A stretch of DNA of 40,745 nt from JADHTT01 sp964633845 (GTDB taxonomy: Bacteria; Campylobacterota; Campylobacteria; Campylobacterales; Arcobacteraceae): positions 1 through 40,745 of the forward strand of contig CAZWLA010000006.1 of assembly GCA_964633845.1 (NCBI GenBank), given 5' to 3'. Position 1 is the stretch's first letter. Every line of letters starts with the position of its first letter. Below, one piece after another: positions 32,928-40,745 of this stretch. Under the pieces are notes generated by a model. That model did not search any database. It saw only the letters and a list, made by a program, of their open reading frames with translations, and was not told the DNA's origin. The translations under genes were made by a program, and so were the position numbers.

Positions 32928-34100
32928 TTACTTTATAGAAGAGACATATTCTTTAATTCTTGAGATACCATCTCTAATAGTATCTTCATCAGTTGCAAAA
33001 GATAATCTAAAGTATCCCTCTAAACCAAATGCTACGCCAGGTACTACTGCTACGCCAACATCTTCAAGTAATCCCTTAGAGAATTCCATAGAGTCATTTG
33101 ATACACCCTGAATATTAACAAATAAATAGAAAGCACCATCTGGTGTTGATACGCTTAGTCCATCAATTTCATTCATAAGTTCACATGCAATATTTCTTCT
33201 TTTTTCAAATTCTACCCTCATAGATTCAATAGCACTATCAGCACTACCATTTAAAGCCGTAATTGATGCTGATTGTGTAATAGAGTTAATATTTGATGTT
33301 GATTGAGACTGAAGCTTTTTCATTGCTTTCATTAGGTCATTATCTTTGCAAGCAGCATAACCAAATCTCCAACCTGTCATAGCTACTGATTTACTTAAAC
33401 CATTTACTGTTATAGTCCTATTAAACATATCTTCATTAATAGCAGCAACAGCAGTAAATTTTGTATCTCCATATACAAGCTTTTCATACATCTCATCACT
33501 TACAACAGTAATATTAGTACCTTTTAATACTTCTGCGATATCCTCTAATTCATCTCTTGTATATACAGAACCAGTTGGGTTTGATGGTGTTGTTAATACT
33601 AGCATTTTAGACTTTTGAGTAATTGCATCTTTTAATTGTTGTGGTGTGATTTTGAAATTAGACTTGTCATCAGTCATAATTTCAACAACAGTACCACCAC
33701 TAAACTTAACTAATTCTGGATATGTTACCCAGTATGGTGCAGGTATAATAACTTCATCACCTTCTTCGATTCCAGCTTGGAAAATATTAAATAATGTATG
33801 TTTAGCACCATTATTTACAATAATATCTGAAATTTCATAGTCAATATTATTATCATTCTTTAGTTTTTGACAAACAGCTTGTCTACACTCAACTGTACCT
33901 TCTACTGCTGTGTAAGTAGTTTCATTGTTATTCATAGCTTGTATTGCAGCATCTTTAATAACCTGAGGTGTTCCAAAGTCTGGTTCTCCAGCACTAAAGC
34001 TAAGTACATCCTTCCCATCCGCCTTAAGTTGTTTTGATAATGTAGTGATTGCAATTGTAATTGACTCAGATAGTCTATCCATTCTACTTGTTATTTTCAT
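32928..34100 (-). CDS. aspC: aspartate aminotransferase (class I PLP enzyme)
   Basis: A 390-residue fold-type I aminotransferase interconverting aspartate + 2-oxoglutarate with oxaloacetate + glutamate. The cofactor lysine is K237 in NGLSKSVAMTGWRFGY. Other signatures are SAGEPDFGTP, the APYWVTYPE block and TTPSNPTGSVY, the Ib-type AspC layout. It connects the oxaloacetate made by the two malate dehydrogenases to nitrogen metabolism and supplies aspartate, the NadB substrate. An alternative start at M7 (MDRLSES) is possible, but the first ATG has AAAGGAAT-like spacing. The downstream CDF gene follows after two bases. Confidence 0.92.
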   Translation of the reverse strand: MKITSRMDRLSESITIAITTLSKQLKADGKDVLSFSAGEPDFGTPQVIKDAAIQAMNNNETTYTAVEGTVECRQAVCQKLKNDNNIDYEISDIIVNNGAKHTLFNIFQAGIEEGDEVIIPAPYWVTYPELVKFSGGTVVEIMTDDKSNFKITPQQLKDAITQKSKMLVLTTPSNPTGSVYTRDELEDIAEVLKGTNITVVSDEMYEKLVYGDTKFTAVAAINEDMFNRTITVNGLSKSVAMTGWRFGYAACKDNDLMKAMKKLQSQSTSNINSITQSASITALNGSADSAIESMRVEFEKRRNIACELMNEIDGLSVSTPDGAFYLFVNIQGVSNDSMEFSKGLLEDVGVAVVPGVAFGLEGYFRLSFATDEDTIRDGISRIKEYVSSIK

Positions 34101-34130
34101 AAATTTTTATTCCTTTTTTAAATCTAATTT

Positions 34131-34640
34131 TTAGTGTACATATATTCTTTGAGTAATCTCAAGATAATCTAAAGGTTCTTTTGTTTCTTTACAAACTCTT
34201 TGACCATTAAATGTTGCACAGTTTCTATATCCAACTGTAAGCTCTTTTGTCTGATATTCATATACTGGATCACACTTAGTAACTTCCCTATAGCTTGTAC
34301 ATCTTTTATTATTTCTAGAATCGTTAGCAATTGCCATACCACTTAGTCCACCTATGACTTTGGCTGCATCATTACCAGATCCTTTGCCAAATTGATTTCC
34401 AACAGCAACTCCTAAAATACCACCTATAATAGTATCTACACCAATTGTATTTGTATCTTCATTACCACGGCAATTAACAATAGATTCAACTGTTTGTTCA
34501 TAACATTTTTCACCAACTTTAACTTTTGTAGTGTATGGCTTAGTAATCGCTATTTGTTCTTCCACCTTAACAGATTGTGCATACGTAGAAGTTCCTAGAG
34601 TCAACATTAATAATAACTTTAAATAATTAGTAGTTTTCAT
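34131..34640 (-). CDS. glycine-zipper 2TM-domain envelope protein
   Basis: A 169-residue exported protein with a signal peptide (NYLKLLLMLTLGTSTYAQS, cut near AQS). A glycine-zipper membrane segment GGILGVAVGNQFGKGSG lies near residues 72-88 and a second, GGLSGMAIAN, follows after AAKVI. The C-terminal half has paired Cys (CTSYREVTKC, NCATFNGQRVCKE) that may form disulfides. This resembles RcnB/SlyB-like glycine-zipper 2TM proteins found in envelopes. No lipobox Cys is visible. Its function is unknown; it may stabilise the outer membrane. Confidence 0.8.
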   Translation of the reverse strand: MKTTNYLKLLLMLTLGTSTYAQSVKVEEQIAITKPYTTKVKVGEKCYEQTVESIVNCRGNEDTNTIGVDTIIGGILGVAVGNQFGKGSGNDAAKVIGGLSGMAIANDSRNNKRCTSYREVTKCDPVYEYQTKELTVGYRNCATFNGQRVCKETKEPLDYLEITQRIYVH

Positions 34641-34658
34641 ACTTGCTCCTTTATTTAG

Positions 34659-35090
34659 TTATTCTATCTTTTTTTTGATTAATTTTCGTATATCTTCAAA
34701 TTTATCATATATTTTTTTATTTTTTGCATTATTGTCAAAAATTGCATATGATTTTCTCTCGTAAGGTATTATATCTATAGGCTTTATAATCTCTTTTTTT
34801 CTTATCTTTGGTTTATTGCTTACAAAGTATTCAATCTCCTCTATATAGTCTATATCTATATGTTTTAATAGGGATTTTATTAACTCTTTGCTATTCTTAA
34901 ATTCATTCTTGTATAGTTGATGAGTAAGTACAAAAAAGAGGATATTGTTTTTAGTATAATAAAAGTCAATACCATCTTTTAGATGTAATGGTAATATATC
35001 TACTAACTTATCAAGCATACTTTGAGTATTAACTTTTTTAAAGGTAGGATTTATTTTAATATGATTCAAAACTTCACTAATCTTTTGCAT
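34659..35090 (-). CDS. DciA/DUF721-like protein
   Basis: A 143-residue basic soluble protein without a signal peptide. The part around LPLHLKDGIDFYYTKNNIL, then FFVLTHQLYKNEF, resembles the DUF721/DciA core, where a strand-rich domain is followed by a helix and where members load or recruit the replicative helicase. The match is by pattern only, so I put it at moderate confidence. The C-terminal half is very Lys-rich (KPKIRKKEIIKP), consistent with nucleic-acid binding. Its first 30 bases overlap, on the opposite strand, the start of the tiny lipoprotein gene at 35061, so the two 5' ends are interlocked. Confidence 0.55.
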   Translation of the reverse strand: MQKISEVLNHIKINPTFKKVNTQSMLDKLVDILPLHLKDGIDFYYTKNNILFFVLTHQLYKNEFKNSKELIKSLLKHIDIDYIEEIEYFVSNKPKIRKKEIIKPIDIIPYERKSYAIFDNNAKNKKIYDKFEDIRKLIKKKIE

Positions 35091-35195
35091 GTTGTCATTA
35101 TATCGACAAGTTTATTAGTTTTAAATGGATGTGGATATAAAGGAGATCCAGTGTATATAGATAAAGATAATAAAAGTATAGTAGTTAAAAAATGA
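35061..35195 (+). CDS. tiny LptM-like lipoprotein
   Basis: A 44-residue predicted lipoprotein. A hydrophobic segment LLHVVIISTSLLVL is followed by a lipobox LNGC and then GYKGDPVYIDKDN, closely resembling the C-G-x-K-G-x-(P)-x-Y pattern just after the lipidated Cys of LptM (YifL), a small partner of the LPS translocon. The ATG at 35061 has AGGA ten bases upstream; a TTG at 35085 would give a shorter signal. Its stop overlaps the nadB start as ATGA, so they are coupled. LptM-like function is an inference from a short motif. Confidence 0.7.
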   Translation: MIQNFTNLLHVVIISTSLLVLNGCGYKGDPVYIDKDNKSIVVKK

Positions 35196-36655
35196 TCTAT
35201 GATTATTTAATAATAGGTACTGGTATTGCAGGTCTTAATGCTGCAAGATATATTCCAAGTGATAAGAAAGTATTAGTGGTATGTAAAAAGTCACCATGGG
35301 AATGTAATACATTTTTTGCTCAAGGTGGTATAGCTTCTGCTGTTGATAAAAATGATATTAAAGATCATATAAATGATACATTAACAGCAGGTGTAAATCT
35401 AAATGATAAAAAAGCTGTAGAGAAGTTAAGTGAAGAATCTATCGATGCTATTAAGGATTTAATTGATTCTGGCATGAAATTTGACATTAATGATAATGGT
35501 CAATTAGCTTATACAAAAGAAGCAGCACACTGTAGAAGTAGAATTTTACATGCAGATGGTGATGCTACTGGTAGAGAGATGCATATGTTTTTACTTCATC
35601 AATGTGAACATGAGATTGTAAATGATTCAATTGTTATAGATCTACTTTTTGAAAATGGTGTATGCTATGGTGTTCAACTAAAGCATCTTTATGATAATGG
35701 TTGTAAAGAACAAATAGTTTATGCTCATAATACAATCATTGCAAGTGGTGGAGTTGGATCAATATATAGATATCATACAAACTCAACAACAATTGCTGGA
35801 GATATACAAGGGATATGTCTTGAAAAAGGAATAGCTCTAAGAGATATGGAGATGATGCAATTTCATCCTACCGTGTATGTTGATAGTCCAACTGCTAGAA
35901 AGCAATTACTTACTGAAGCTTTAAGAGGTGAGGGTGCTATAGTTGAAGATGAAGACGGTTATGCTTTTTTAAAAGATTATCATAAAGATGCAGAGTTAGC
36001 ACCAAGAGATGTAGTTAGTCGTGCTATATTTGATTATAGTAAAAAATATGATACTCAAGTGTACCTATCTTTTAAAAATTTTAAGAAGAAATTTTTCAAA
36101 AAAAGATTTCCCAATATCTATAAAAATCTAATGGAATTAGGCTTTGATTTACCATTTGAAAGAGTGCCTATAAGTCCAGCTTTTCATTATAGTATGGGTG
36201 GTATTGATGTAGATATTAATGGACTAGTAAAAGGAACTAAAAACCTTTATGCCATAGGTGAAGTAGCTTGTACAGGAGTACATGGAGCTAATAGATTGGC
36301 GTCAAATTCACTTTTAGAAGGATTAGTATTTTCAAAAATAGCAGCAACTCATGCACTTAGTAAAGATTTTAAAATTAATCCAGATAATTATACAAAGACT
36401 ATAAAGCATTATAAGTTAAAAATAGCTACTGATAAAGCTATAAAAAATGATCTAAGAAATTTAATGTGGACAAATGTAAGTATTGTAAGAGAAAAAGACA
36501 AACTTATAGAAACGCTAGAAGAGATAGAGTCCTATTTAGAAGAGGATCTTGGTCGACTCTTGTTTTTAAGGCTTCTTACGGCAAAATCTATTATTGAAAG
36601 TGCACTAAATAGAAAAAAATCTATAGGTGCACATTATATTAAGGAGAATAATTAA
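35192..36655 (+). CDS. nadB: L-aspartate oxidase (NAD biosynthesis)
   Basis: A 487-residue flavoenzyme that oxidises L-aspartate to iminoaspartate, the first step of de novo NAD synthesis, using O2 or fumarate as acceptor. The FAD motif GTGIAGL is near residues 9-15; FAQGGIASA follows. The active-site region HCRSRILHADGDATGREM, then MQFHPT, and EVACTGVHGANRLASNSLLEG near the C-terminus are diagnostic of NadB over succinate dehydrogenase flavoproteins. NadA and NadC are not in the window. It overlaps the small lipoprotein gene by four bases and shares one base with nhaD, so it sits in a coupled three-gene unit. Confidence 0.95.
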   Translation: MIYDYLIIGTGIAGLNAARYIPSDKKVLVVCKKSPWECNTFFAQGGIASAVDKNDIKDHINDTLTAGVNLNDKKAVEKLSEESIDAIKDLIDSGMKFDINDNGQLAYTKEAAHCRSRILHADGDATGREMHMFLLHQCEHEIVNDSIVIDLLFENGVCYGVQLKHLYDNGCKEQIVYAHNTIIASGGVGSIYRYHTNSTTIAGDIQGICLEKGIALRDMEMMQFHPTVYVDSPTARKQLLTEALRGEGAIVEDEDGYAFLKDYHKDAELAPRDVVSRAIFDYSKKYDTQVYLSFKNFKKKFFKKRFPNIYKNLMELGFDLPFERVPISPAFHYSMGGIDVDINGLVKGTKNLYAIGEVACTGVHGANRLASNSLLEGLVFSKIAATHALSKDFKINPDNYTKTIKHYKLKIATDKAIKNDLRNLMWTNVSIVREKDKLIETLEEIESYLEEDLGRLLFLRLLTAKSIIESALNRKKSIGAHYIKENN

Positions 36656-38037
36656 TGTTTAAACTTTTATTAGTAAGTTTATTAAGTGTATTTGCGTTTG
36701 CAGGTGGAGGAGCGGTTAGCACTGCAGTAACTCCAGACTTAACAATGACTTGGGTTGGTATCTCAAGCTTATTTATTTTTGCAATAGGGTATTACTTTGT
36801 TGCAGCAGAGGAGAAGTACCATATAGATAAGGCTAAACCAGCATTATTTATAGGTACTTTTATGTTTATATTAATTGCTATTTACTATGCAGCGAATGGT
36901 TTAGATATTGGACTATTACATAATGAAGTAAACCATTTAATTTTAGAGATAGCTGGTATTTTCTTCTTCTTATTTGTTGCAATGACATATATTGAGTCAT
37001 TAATACATATGAATGTATTTGATGTGTTAAAATACAAATTGGTTACAAAAGGTTATACATATAGAAAATTATTCTGGGTAACTGGATTTATTGCCTTCTT
37101 CCTTTCTCCAATTGCAGATAACTTGACAACAGCTCTTATCCTAGCAACAGTTTTAATTACAATTGAGAGAAAAAGAAAAGATTTCTTAGTGCCAGGTGCT
37201 ATTAATATTGTTGTTGCTGCAAATGCTGGTGGTGCTTGGTCTCCATTTGGTGATATTACTACACTTATGGCGTGGACCGCAGGTAAAGGTACATTTGGCG
37301 ACTTCTTATTTTTATTTCCAGCTTCAATTGTTGGTTATTTAGTAACTGCATATTTATTATCTAGATTTGTTCCAGTTGAAGTACCAGAGTTTGATGCCCA
37401 AAAAGAGAAAAAACCAGTGATGGCAGAAGGTGCAAAAGTTGTAATGGCTTTAGGTATTATGACAATTGCAACTGCTGTTATCTCACACCAAGTATTACAC
37501 TTACCAGCAATGTGGGGTATGATGTTTGGTCTTTCAATTTTAAAACTTTATTCTTACCAATTAAAATTAAAACATGGTAAAGATCATTTTAATATTTTTG
37601 ATTCAATAGCAAAAATTGAAAATAATACATTGCTATTCTTCTTTGGTATTTTAGCGGCTGTTGGTGCATTATACTTTATTGGATGGCTCGCATTAGCTGC
37701 AGTAGTATATGATCCAAATGTATTAGGTCCTACTTGGTCAAATGTTGGTGTTGGATTCTTATCCGCAATTGTAGATAATATTCCTGTAATGTCTGCAGTT
37801 CTTAAAGCAAACCCACTTATGGGACTTGATCAATGGATGCTAGTAACGCTTACTGCTGGTGTTGGTGGATCGATGATTTCATTTGGTTCAGCAGCTGGTG
37901 TTGGAGTTATGGGTAAACTACCAGGTATCTATACATTTGGTGCACATATGAAATATGCATGGACAATTGTAATTGGTTACTTTATATCTATTGGTGTATG
38001 GTATATACAATATCAAGTGCTAGGAATTGGAGCTTAG
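36655..38037 (+). CDS. nhaD: Na+/H+ antiporter NhaD
   Basis: A 460-residue inner-membrane antiporter of the NhaD type (ion transporter superfamily) exporting Na+ in exchange for protons. About twelve hydrophobic segments are visible. Family landmarks are SPIADNLTTALILATVLI near 154-171, then NAGGAWSPFGDITTLMAW, and in the second half SAIVDNIPVMSAVL and SFGSAAGVGVMGK. The two-repeat pattern (DN-T and GD-T, then DN-P and GSA-GV) fits its inverted-repeat fold. It starts one base inside the nadB stop (TAATG). It is followed by a strong two-way terminator. The protein suggests a marine or saline habitat, though this is not conclusive. Confidence 0.94.
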   Translation: MFKLLLVSLLSVFAFAGGGAVSTAVTPDLTMTWVGISSLFIFAIGYYFVAAEEKYHIDKAKPALFIGTFMFILIAIYYAANGLDIGLLHNEVNHLILEIAGIFFFLFVAMTYIESLIHMNVFDVLKYKLVTKGYTYRKLFWVTGFIAFFLSPIADNLTTALILATVLITIERKRKDFLVPGAINIVVAANAGGAWSPFGDITTLMAWTAGKGTFGDFLFLFPASIVGYLVTAYLLSRFVPVEVPEFDAQKEKKPVMAEGAKVVMALGIMTIATAVISHQVLHLPAMWGMMFGLSILKLYSYQLKLKHGKDHFNIFDSIAKIENNTLLFFFGILAAVGALYFIGWLALAAVVYDPNVLGPTWSNVGVGFLSAIVDNIPVMSAVLKANPLMGLDQWMLVTLTAGVGGSMISFGSAAGVGVMGKLPGIYTFGAHMKYAWTIVIGYFISIGVWYIQYQVLGIGA

Positions 38038-38057
38038 ACGCTTCAGCCTTAGTAAAT

Positions 38058-38093
38058 AAAAAAGGGAAGAGACTCACATCTCTTCCCTTTTTT
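38058..38093. terminator. bidirectional rho-independent terminator after nhaD
   Basis: A 15-base-pair perfect stem (38058-38072 with 38079-38093, six-base loop CTCACA) whose outer six pairs are A-U. Read in either direction, the G/C-rich inner stem is followed by a U run, so it can end both nhaD (+) and the small Cys-rich gene (-). Confidence 0.9.
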
Positions 38094-38110
38094 AGTATAT
38101 AAAGTCTCTA

Positions 38111-38356
38111 CTATGAGCAGTGTCCACCACCACAACATCCACTATGTGATTGTTGCTTAGCATTTACTGCTATTGTAAAATTATTTCCATCTTCGCTTAA
38201 TTCAAAATCATGTTTTCCACAAAATTTTGCATTCATATGATTTGTCATTAATTGACCTTGTAATAATGCATCATCTTTAGATTCAAATTTCATTCCATTT
38301 GTATAGTCACTTTTCTTAAAGCAACCACATTCATTTGTAATATTAATAGTAAACAT
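38111..38356 (-). CDS. Cys-rich small protein, probable metal binding
   Basis: An 81-residue soluble protein without a signal peptide. Cysteines at 10 and 12 (ECGCFKKSD), 46 (FCGKHD) and a C-terminal cluster CCGGGHCS (74-80) with nearby His make a likely metal-binding protein. The body has a beta-rich look (TINITNE, DFELSEDGNNFTIAVN). I do not recognise a named family, though proteins with such CGCF...CCGGG tails occur in Campylobacterota genomes. It stands alone between two terminator-like regions. Iron-sulfur or copper handling is possible but unproven. Confidence 0.75.
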   Translation of the reverse strand: MFTINITNECGCFKKSDYTNGMKFESKDDALLQGQLMTNHMNAKFCGKHDFELSEDGNNFTIAVNAKQQSHSGCCGGGHCS

Positions 38357-38446
38357 ATTAATCCTTTAAATTATTTTCATAATTATAATAATAAGATTTT
38401 ATTATTATTTATAATTTAAAATCTATTTTTATTAATTAAGCTATTT

Positions 38447-39001
38447 TTAATTACAAAAATCGGCTAATAGACCAGCTTTTAATCCCATATAAGTCTCTTC
38501 ATCTACTAACTCTTTTACGATAGCTAGTCCAAAACATATAGCAGTACCTGGTCCTCTAGATGTAATTACGTTTTCATCCTTCACTACACTGCTTATATTA
38601 TCATATCCTTCAGTTCTTATTCCATCTTCACAGCTTGGATAGCAAGTATAGTTTTGGTTCAGTACTCCTGCAGTATGAAGTGCAAATGGTGCAGCACATA
38701 TAGCACCTAATAGTTTATTGTTATCATATTGTATTTTTAACATACTTTGAATAATACTATTTTGTGAAAGAACTTCAGTACCACCAAAACCACCTGGCAA
38801 TACAATCATATCAAATATATCATTTTGAATATCATCGACTAAACAATCAGCTTGTATAGTAATATTATTTGCACCAATTATTGATAAACTACCAATTCCT
38901 GCAACAATTACTTCAATTCCTGCCCTTCTACATACATCTATGATAGATACTGCTTCTATCTCTTCAAAGCCTTTAGCTAGTGGTACTAAAATTTTTGCCA
39001 T
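38447..39001 (-). CDS. DJ-1/PfpI (YajL-like) family protein
   Basis: A 184-residue member of the DJ-1/YajL branch. The nucleophile-elbow Cys is C102 in LGAICAAPFAL, and E14 in GFEEIEA is the partner that lowers its pKa. Family blocks PGGFGGTEVL and GPGTAICFGLAIV are present. These proteins are implicated in protection against oxidative or glyoxal damage, with the exact reaction debated. Its start shares one base with the trxC stop, so the genes are coupled, consistent with a redox-repair unit. A degenerate AT-rich hairpin follows between 38382 and 38416. Confidence 0.9.
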   Translation of the reverse strand: MAKILVPLAKGFEEIEAVSIIDVCRRAGIEVIVAGIGSLSIIGANNITIQADCLVDDIQNDIFDMIVLPGGFGGTEVLSQNSIIQSMLKIQYDNNKLLGAICAAPFALHTAGVLNQNYTCYPSCEDGIRTEGYDNISSVVKDENVITSRGPGTAICFGLAIVKELVDEETYMGLKAGLLADFCN

Positions 39002-39423
39002 TATAAATTCCTTTTTATTAGATTTGATAAATTATTTGCATCTAGTGCACCAGATACTCTTTCAGCTTCTCTCCCATCTTTAAAGACTATAAGTGTGGGT
39101 ATACTTTGTATTTTAAATCTAGACCCTAATAACTGTTCATTATCTGTATTTATCTTTACAAATAGAGCTTTAAGAGGAAAAATATTAGCAACTTGTGTAA
39201 ATGTAGGTGCCATCATTTTACAAGGACCACACCATGGTGCCCAAAAATCTGCTACTACTGGTAGATCACTATTTACAATTACTTCATCAAAATTTGCTGT
39301 TGTTAACTCGATTGGAGTAGTATCAAGTAATGAGTTTTGACATTTTCCACAATTTGCTTTAGAATAAGAGTCTTTTTTAGGAATATTATTTACACTCAGA
39401 CAACTTTTACAGACAACTCTCAT
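39001..39423 (-). CDS. trxC: thioredoxin 2 (TrxC-type, zinc-binding N-domain)
   Basis: A 140-residue cytoplasmic thioredoxin with the redox site WCGPC (C65 and C68) in the usual fold, plus an N-terminal zinc ribbon formed by C5/C8 and C25/C28. That pair of CxxC motifs marks TrxC (thioredoxin 2), which reduces protein disulfides and is often linked to oxidative stress. Further thioredoxin marks are DFWAPWCGPCK and IQSIPTL with the cis-Pro. It sits 36 bases downstream of a Nudix gene and is coupled to the DJ-1 gene. Confidence 0.94.
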   Translation of the reverse strand: MRVVCKSCLSVNNIPKKDSYSKANCGKCQNSLLDTTPIELTTANFDEVIVNSDLPVVADFWAPWCGPCKMMAPTFTQVANIFPLKALFVKINTDNEQLLGSRFKIQSIPTLIVFKDGREAERVSGALDANNLSNLIKRNL

Positions 39424-39459
39424 ATTAATTACCCTTTAAAATATTTATAATTAATTATA

Positions 39460-40029
39460 TCACATATTTTCCCAATACCAATAAAATGAAGTAATAAGTC
39501 CTGGTGTCTTTGCTTTTGATTCATCAAATATAAAATCTCTTGCTTGAGTTAAAGGCAAATATTCTAGCTCTATTTGTTCATCATTAATACCACCACCATC
39601 ATGAGTTTTCATTGATTCATCAATAGTAGTAAAATATAGATGTTGCTTTGCTCCACTAACTCCTACATTTGTAAAAAAAGATGTAATTTTTCTAATACTA
39701 TTTATATCTACTTTATATCCACACTCTTCATCTATTTCCTCTTTTACAATCTGTTCTAGTGATACATCTTTATCTATAATACCTGCACATAGTTCATAGG
39801 TAAAAGGATAGTTTTTATCATGCAAATATACAGGTGGCCTAAACTGCTTGACCAACACAAAAGCATCTTTTGTAGAATGATATAAAAGTATAGAAACACT
39901 ATCAAAAGATTGTACAGCTTCCCAGCTTTTTGGAGTATTATTTTGAGTATAGTTTATCCTTACAGGTTTTACAAACCTTGGATTTTCTAGTTGTGTTGTT
40001 GTTAAGTTTTTAATATCTAAATTTTTCAT
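39460..40029 (-). CDS. Nudix hydrolase, nucleoside-diphosphate-sugar type
   Basis: A 189-residue Nudix protein resembling the NUDT14/ADP-ribose or UDP-glucose pyrophosphatase branch. The Nudix box begins GIIDKDVSLEQIVKEEIDEE and ends in CGY, with the metal-binding EExxEE core. Upstream, VLVKQFRPPVYL is the typical strand before it. Its substrate cannot be deduced: ADP-ribose, UDP-sugars or similar. It leads a probable unit with trxC and the DJ-1 gene and is divergent from the membrane protein at 40128. Confidence 0.88.
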   Translation of the reverse strand: MKNLDIKNLTTTQLENPRFVKPVRINYTQNNTPKSWEAVQSFDSVSILLYHSTKDAFVLVKQFRPPVYLHDKNYPFTYELCAGIIDKDVSLEQIVKEEIDEECGYKVDINSIRKITSFFTNVGVSGAKQHLYFTTIDESMKTHDGGGINDEQIELEYLPLTQARDFIFDESKAKTPGLITSFYWYWENM

Positions 40030-40127
40030 TATTTAATACCTTTTTCTATTTTAATAAATATATTGATTATAACATGATAGAATCACATAATATTAAATTA
40101 AAAAAACTTAATAAAAGGTATTATCTA

Positions 40128-40745
40128 ATGAAACCATACAAAATTATAATAATCTTAGTAAGTATTATATTATTATTTTTACTAGTTGGTAAAAAATTAT
40201 ATATTGATGCAATAGCGTTTGCTACTAATGATTGTAGTTGGTACAAAAAAGTTTCTAAGGGGCAAAATGAATATACTAGCTATACTAAAAAATATATTTA
40301 TTGTAAGGTTGAAAATTTACTAAGTAGTCCAGCTGATGCTAAATATGATTATGTAAGTGATATTAACTTCAATGGATTATCATATTCTAAATTTCCATAT
40401 CTTGAATGTTTACCTGATTTAATCTTATCAGATTATCAAAGACAAGAGTGTAAAAACCCATCAAAGAGACACTTTATTGATAAATTTAAATATCCTGATC
40501 TTAAATTAAGTAAAGTACTTGACACAAATAATATCTATCAAGTTAAAATGGAAGACGAAGATAGCTGTACAGATTCATTCAGACTAGGTCGTTTATTTAG
40601 TATTGAAGGATATAGAGATGTTAATAATGATGGATATATGGATATCATTATGGTCATCACAGAACTAACAGAAGATAAGACTACATTAACAATGAGTCCA
40701 GTAGTTCTATCACGATATGAAAATGGTAATTTATTTGTAATAAAG
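40128..40745 (+). CDS. membrane-anchored protein with Ca-loop-like motif, cut by window end
   Basis: The first 206 codons of an open frame that runs off the window. It begins with a transmembrane or uncleaved signal segment (IIIILVSIILLFLLVG, 6-21) and continues into a region with five cysteines (36, 59, 94, 108, 147), probably periplasmic. Residues 164-172, DVNNDGYMD, match the DxNxDGxxD calcium-binding loop seen in FG-GAP, dockerin and EF-hand-like repeats. I do not recognise the family. The ATG follows AAAAGG at nine bases. The gap 40030-40127 carries divergent promoters for this gene and the Nudix gene; TATAAC and GATAGAAT are -10 candidates. Confidence 0.7.
   Translation, partial: MKPYKIIIILVSIILLFLLVGKKLYIDAIAFATNDCSWYKKVSKGQNEYTSYTKKYIYCKVENLLSSPADAKYDYVSDINFNGLSYSKFPYLECLPDLILSDYQRQECKNPSKRHFIDKFKYPDLKLSKVLDTNNIYQVKMEDEDSCTDSFRLGRLFSIEGYRDVNNDGYMDIIMVITELTEDKTTLTMSPVVLSRYENGNLFVIK

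Noticed and set aside
38382..38416. Imperfect AT-only hairpin between the Cys-rich gene and the DJ-1 gene
   Set aside because: Made wholly of TAT/AAT runs with a bulge; it may be low-complexity sequence and has no convincing terminator or operator features.
1..40745. tRNA genes, CRISPR arrays, transposons or phage remnants
   Set aside because: Gaps between genes are all shorter than about 160 bases and show no cloverleaf, spaced repeat or transposase frame.

Overview
The window is AT-rich, densely packed bacterial chromosome, most likely from a member of the Campylobacterota (Epsilonproteobacteria). I infer this from the gene content: futalosine-pathway MqnC, a monomeric isocitrate dehydrogenase, a two-subunit class I fumarase, NhaD, and the block fbp / mobB / lipoprotein / slt / yggT / gltX-like, whose order I recall from Campylobacter. 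An Arcobacter- or Sulfurimonas-like lineage is plausible, but I cannot fix the genus. I saw no tRNA, rRNA, CRISPR array, transposase or phage gene. No gene-free stretch exceeds about 160 bases.

Layout. (1) 157-1499 (+): a Sel1-repeat protein and a six-helix potassium channel, meeting a convergent pair (metal-binding domain protein, BaiN-type flavoprotein) at a two-way terminator. (2) 3030-15190 (all -): a central-carbon block with sucCD, a small cytochrome c, class I fumarase, one malate dehydrogenase behind a fused electron-transfer flavoprotein and its quinone oxidoreductase, a second malate dehydrogenase, and monomeric isocitrate dehydrogenase. It is broken into several transcription units by hairpins. 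(3) 15253-18712: divergent mltG and an AsmA-like giant. (4) 18715-29164: cofactor and envelope genes, including fbp, mobB, a lipoprotein, slt (split only by an assembly gap), ung, yggT, a degenerate GluRS paralogue, an M16 protein, mqnC and bamA. (5) 29268-38037: mog, mutS2, a CDF transporter, aspC, a glycine-zipper protein, a DciA-like protein, an unlisted tiny LptM-like lipoprotein, nadB and nhaD. (6) 38111-40745: a Cys-rich small protein, a DJ-1/trxC/Nudix redox group, and a membrane-anchored protein cut by the window end.

How the genes work together. sucCD, fumAB, two mdh and icd supply most of a TCA cycle, usable in either direction. The fused EtfBA next to an ETF-quinone oxidoreductase, with no acyl-CoA dehydrogenase nearby, suggests an electron-transfer module serving central metabolism. 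Its EtfB half carries a DGDTA-type motif associated with bifurcating ETFs, so a compact FixABCX-like role is the most interesting hypothesis here. The second MDH has lost the NAD-selecting Asp and looks NADP-type, matching the NADP-type isocitrate dehydrogenase family encoded beside it. The strongest oddity is a GluRS-family gene that keeps its place in the bamA-slt cluster but lacks both signature motifs of a class I synthetase.
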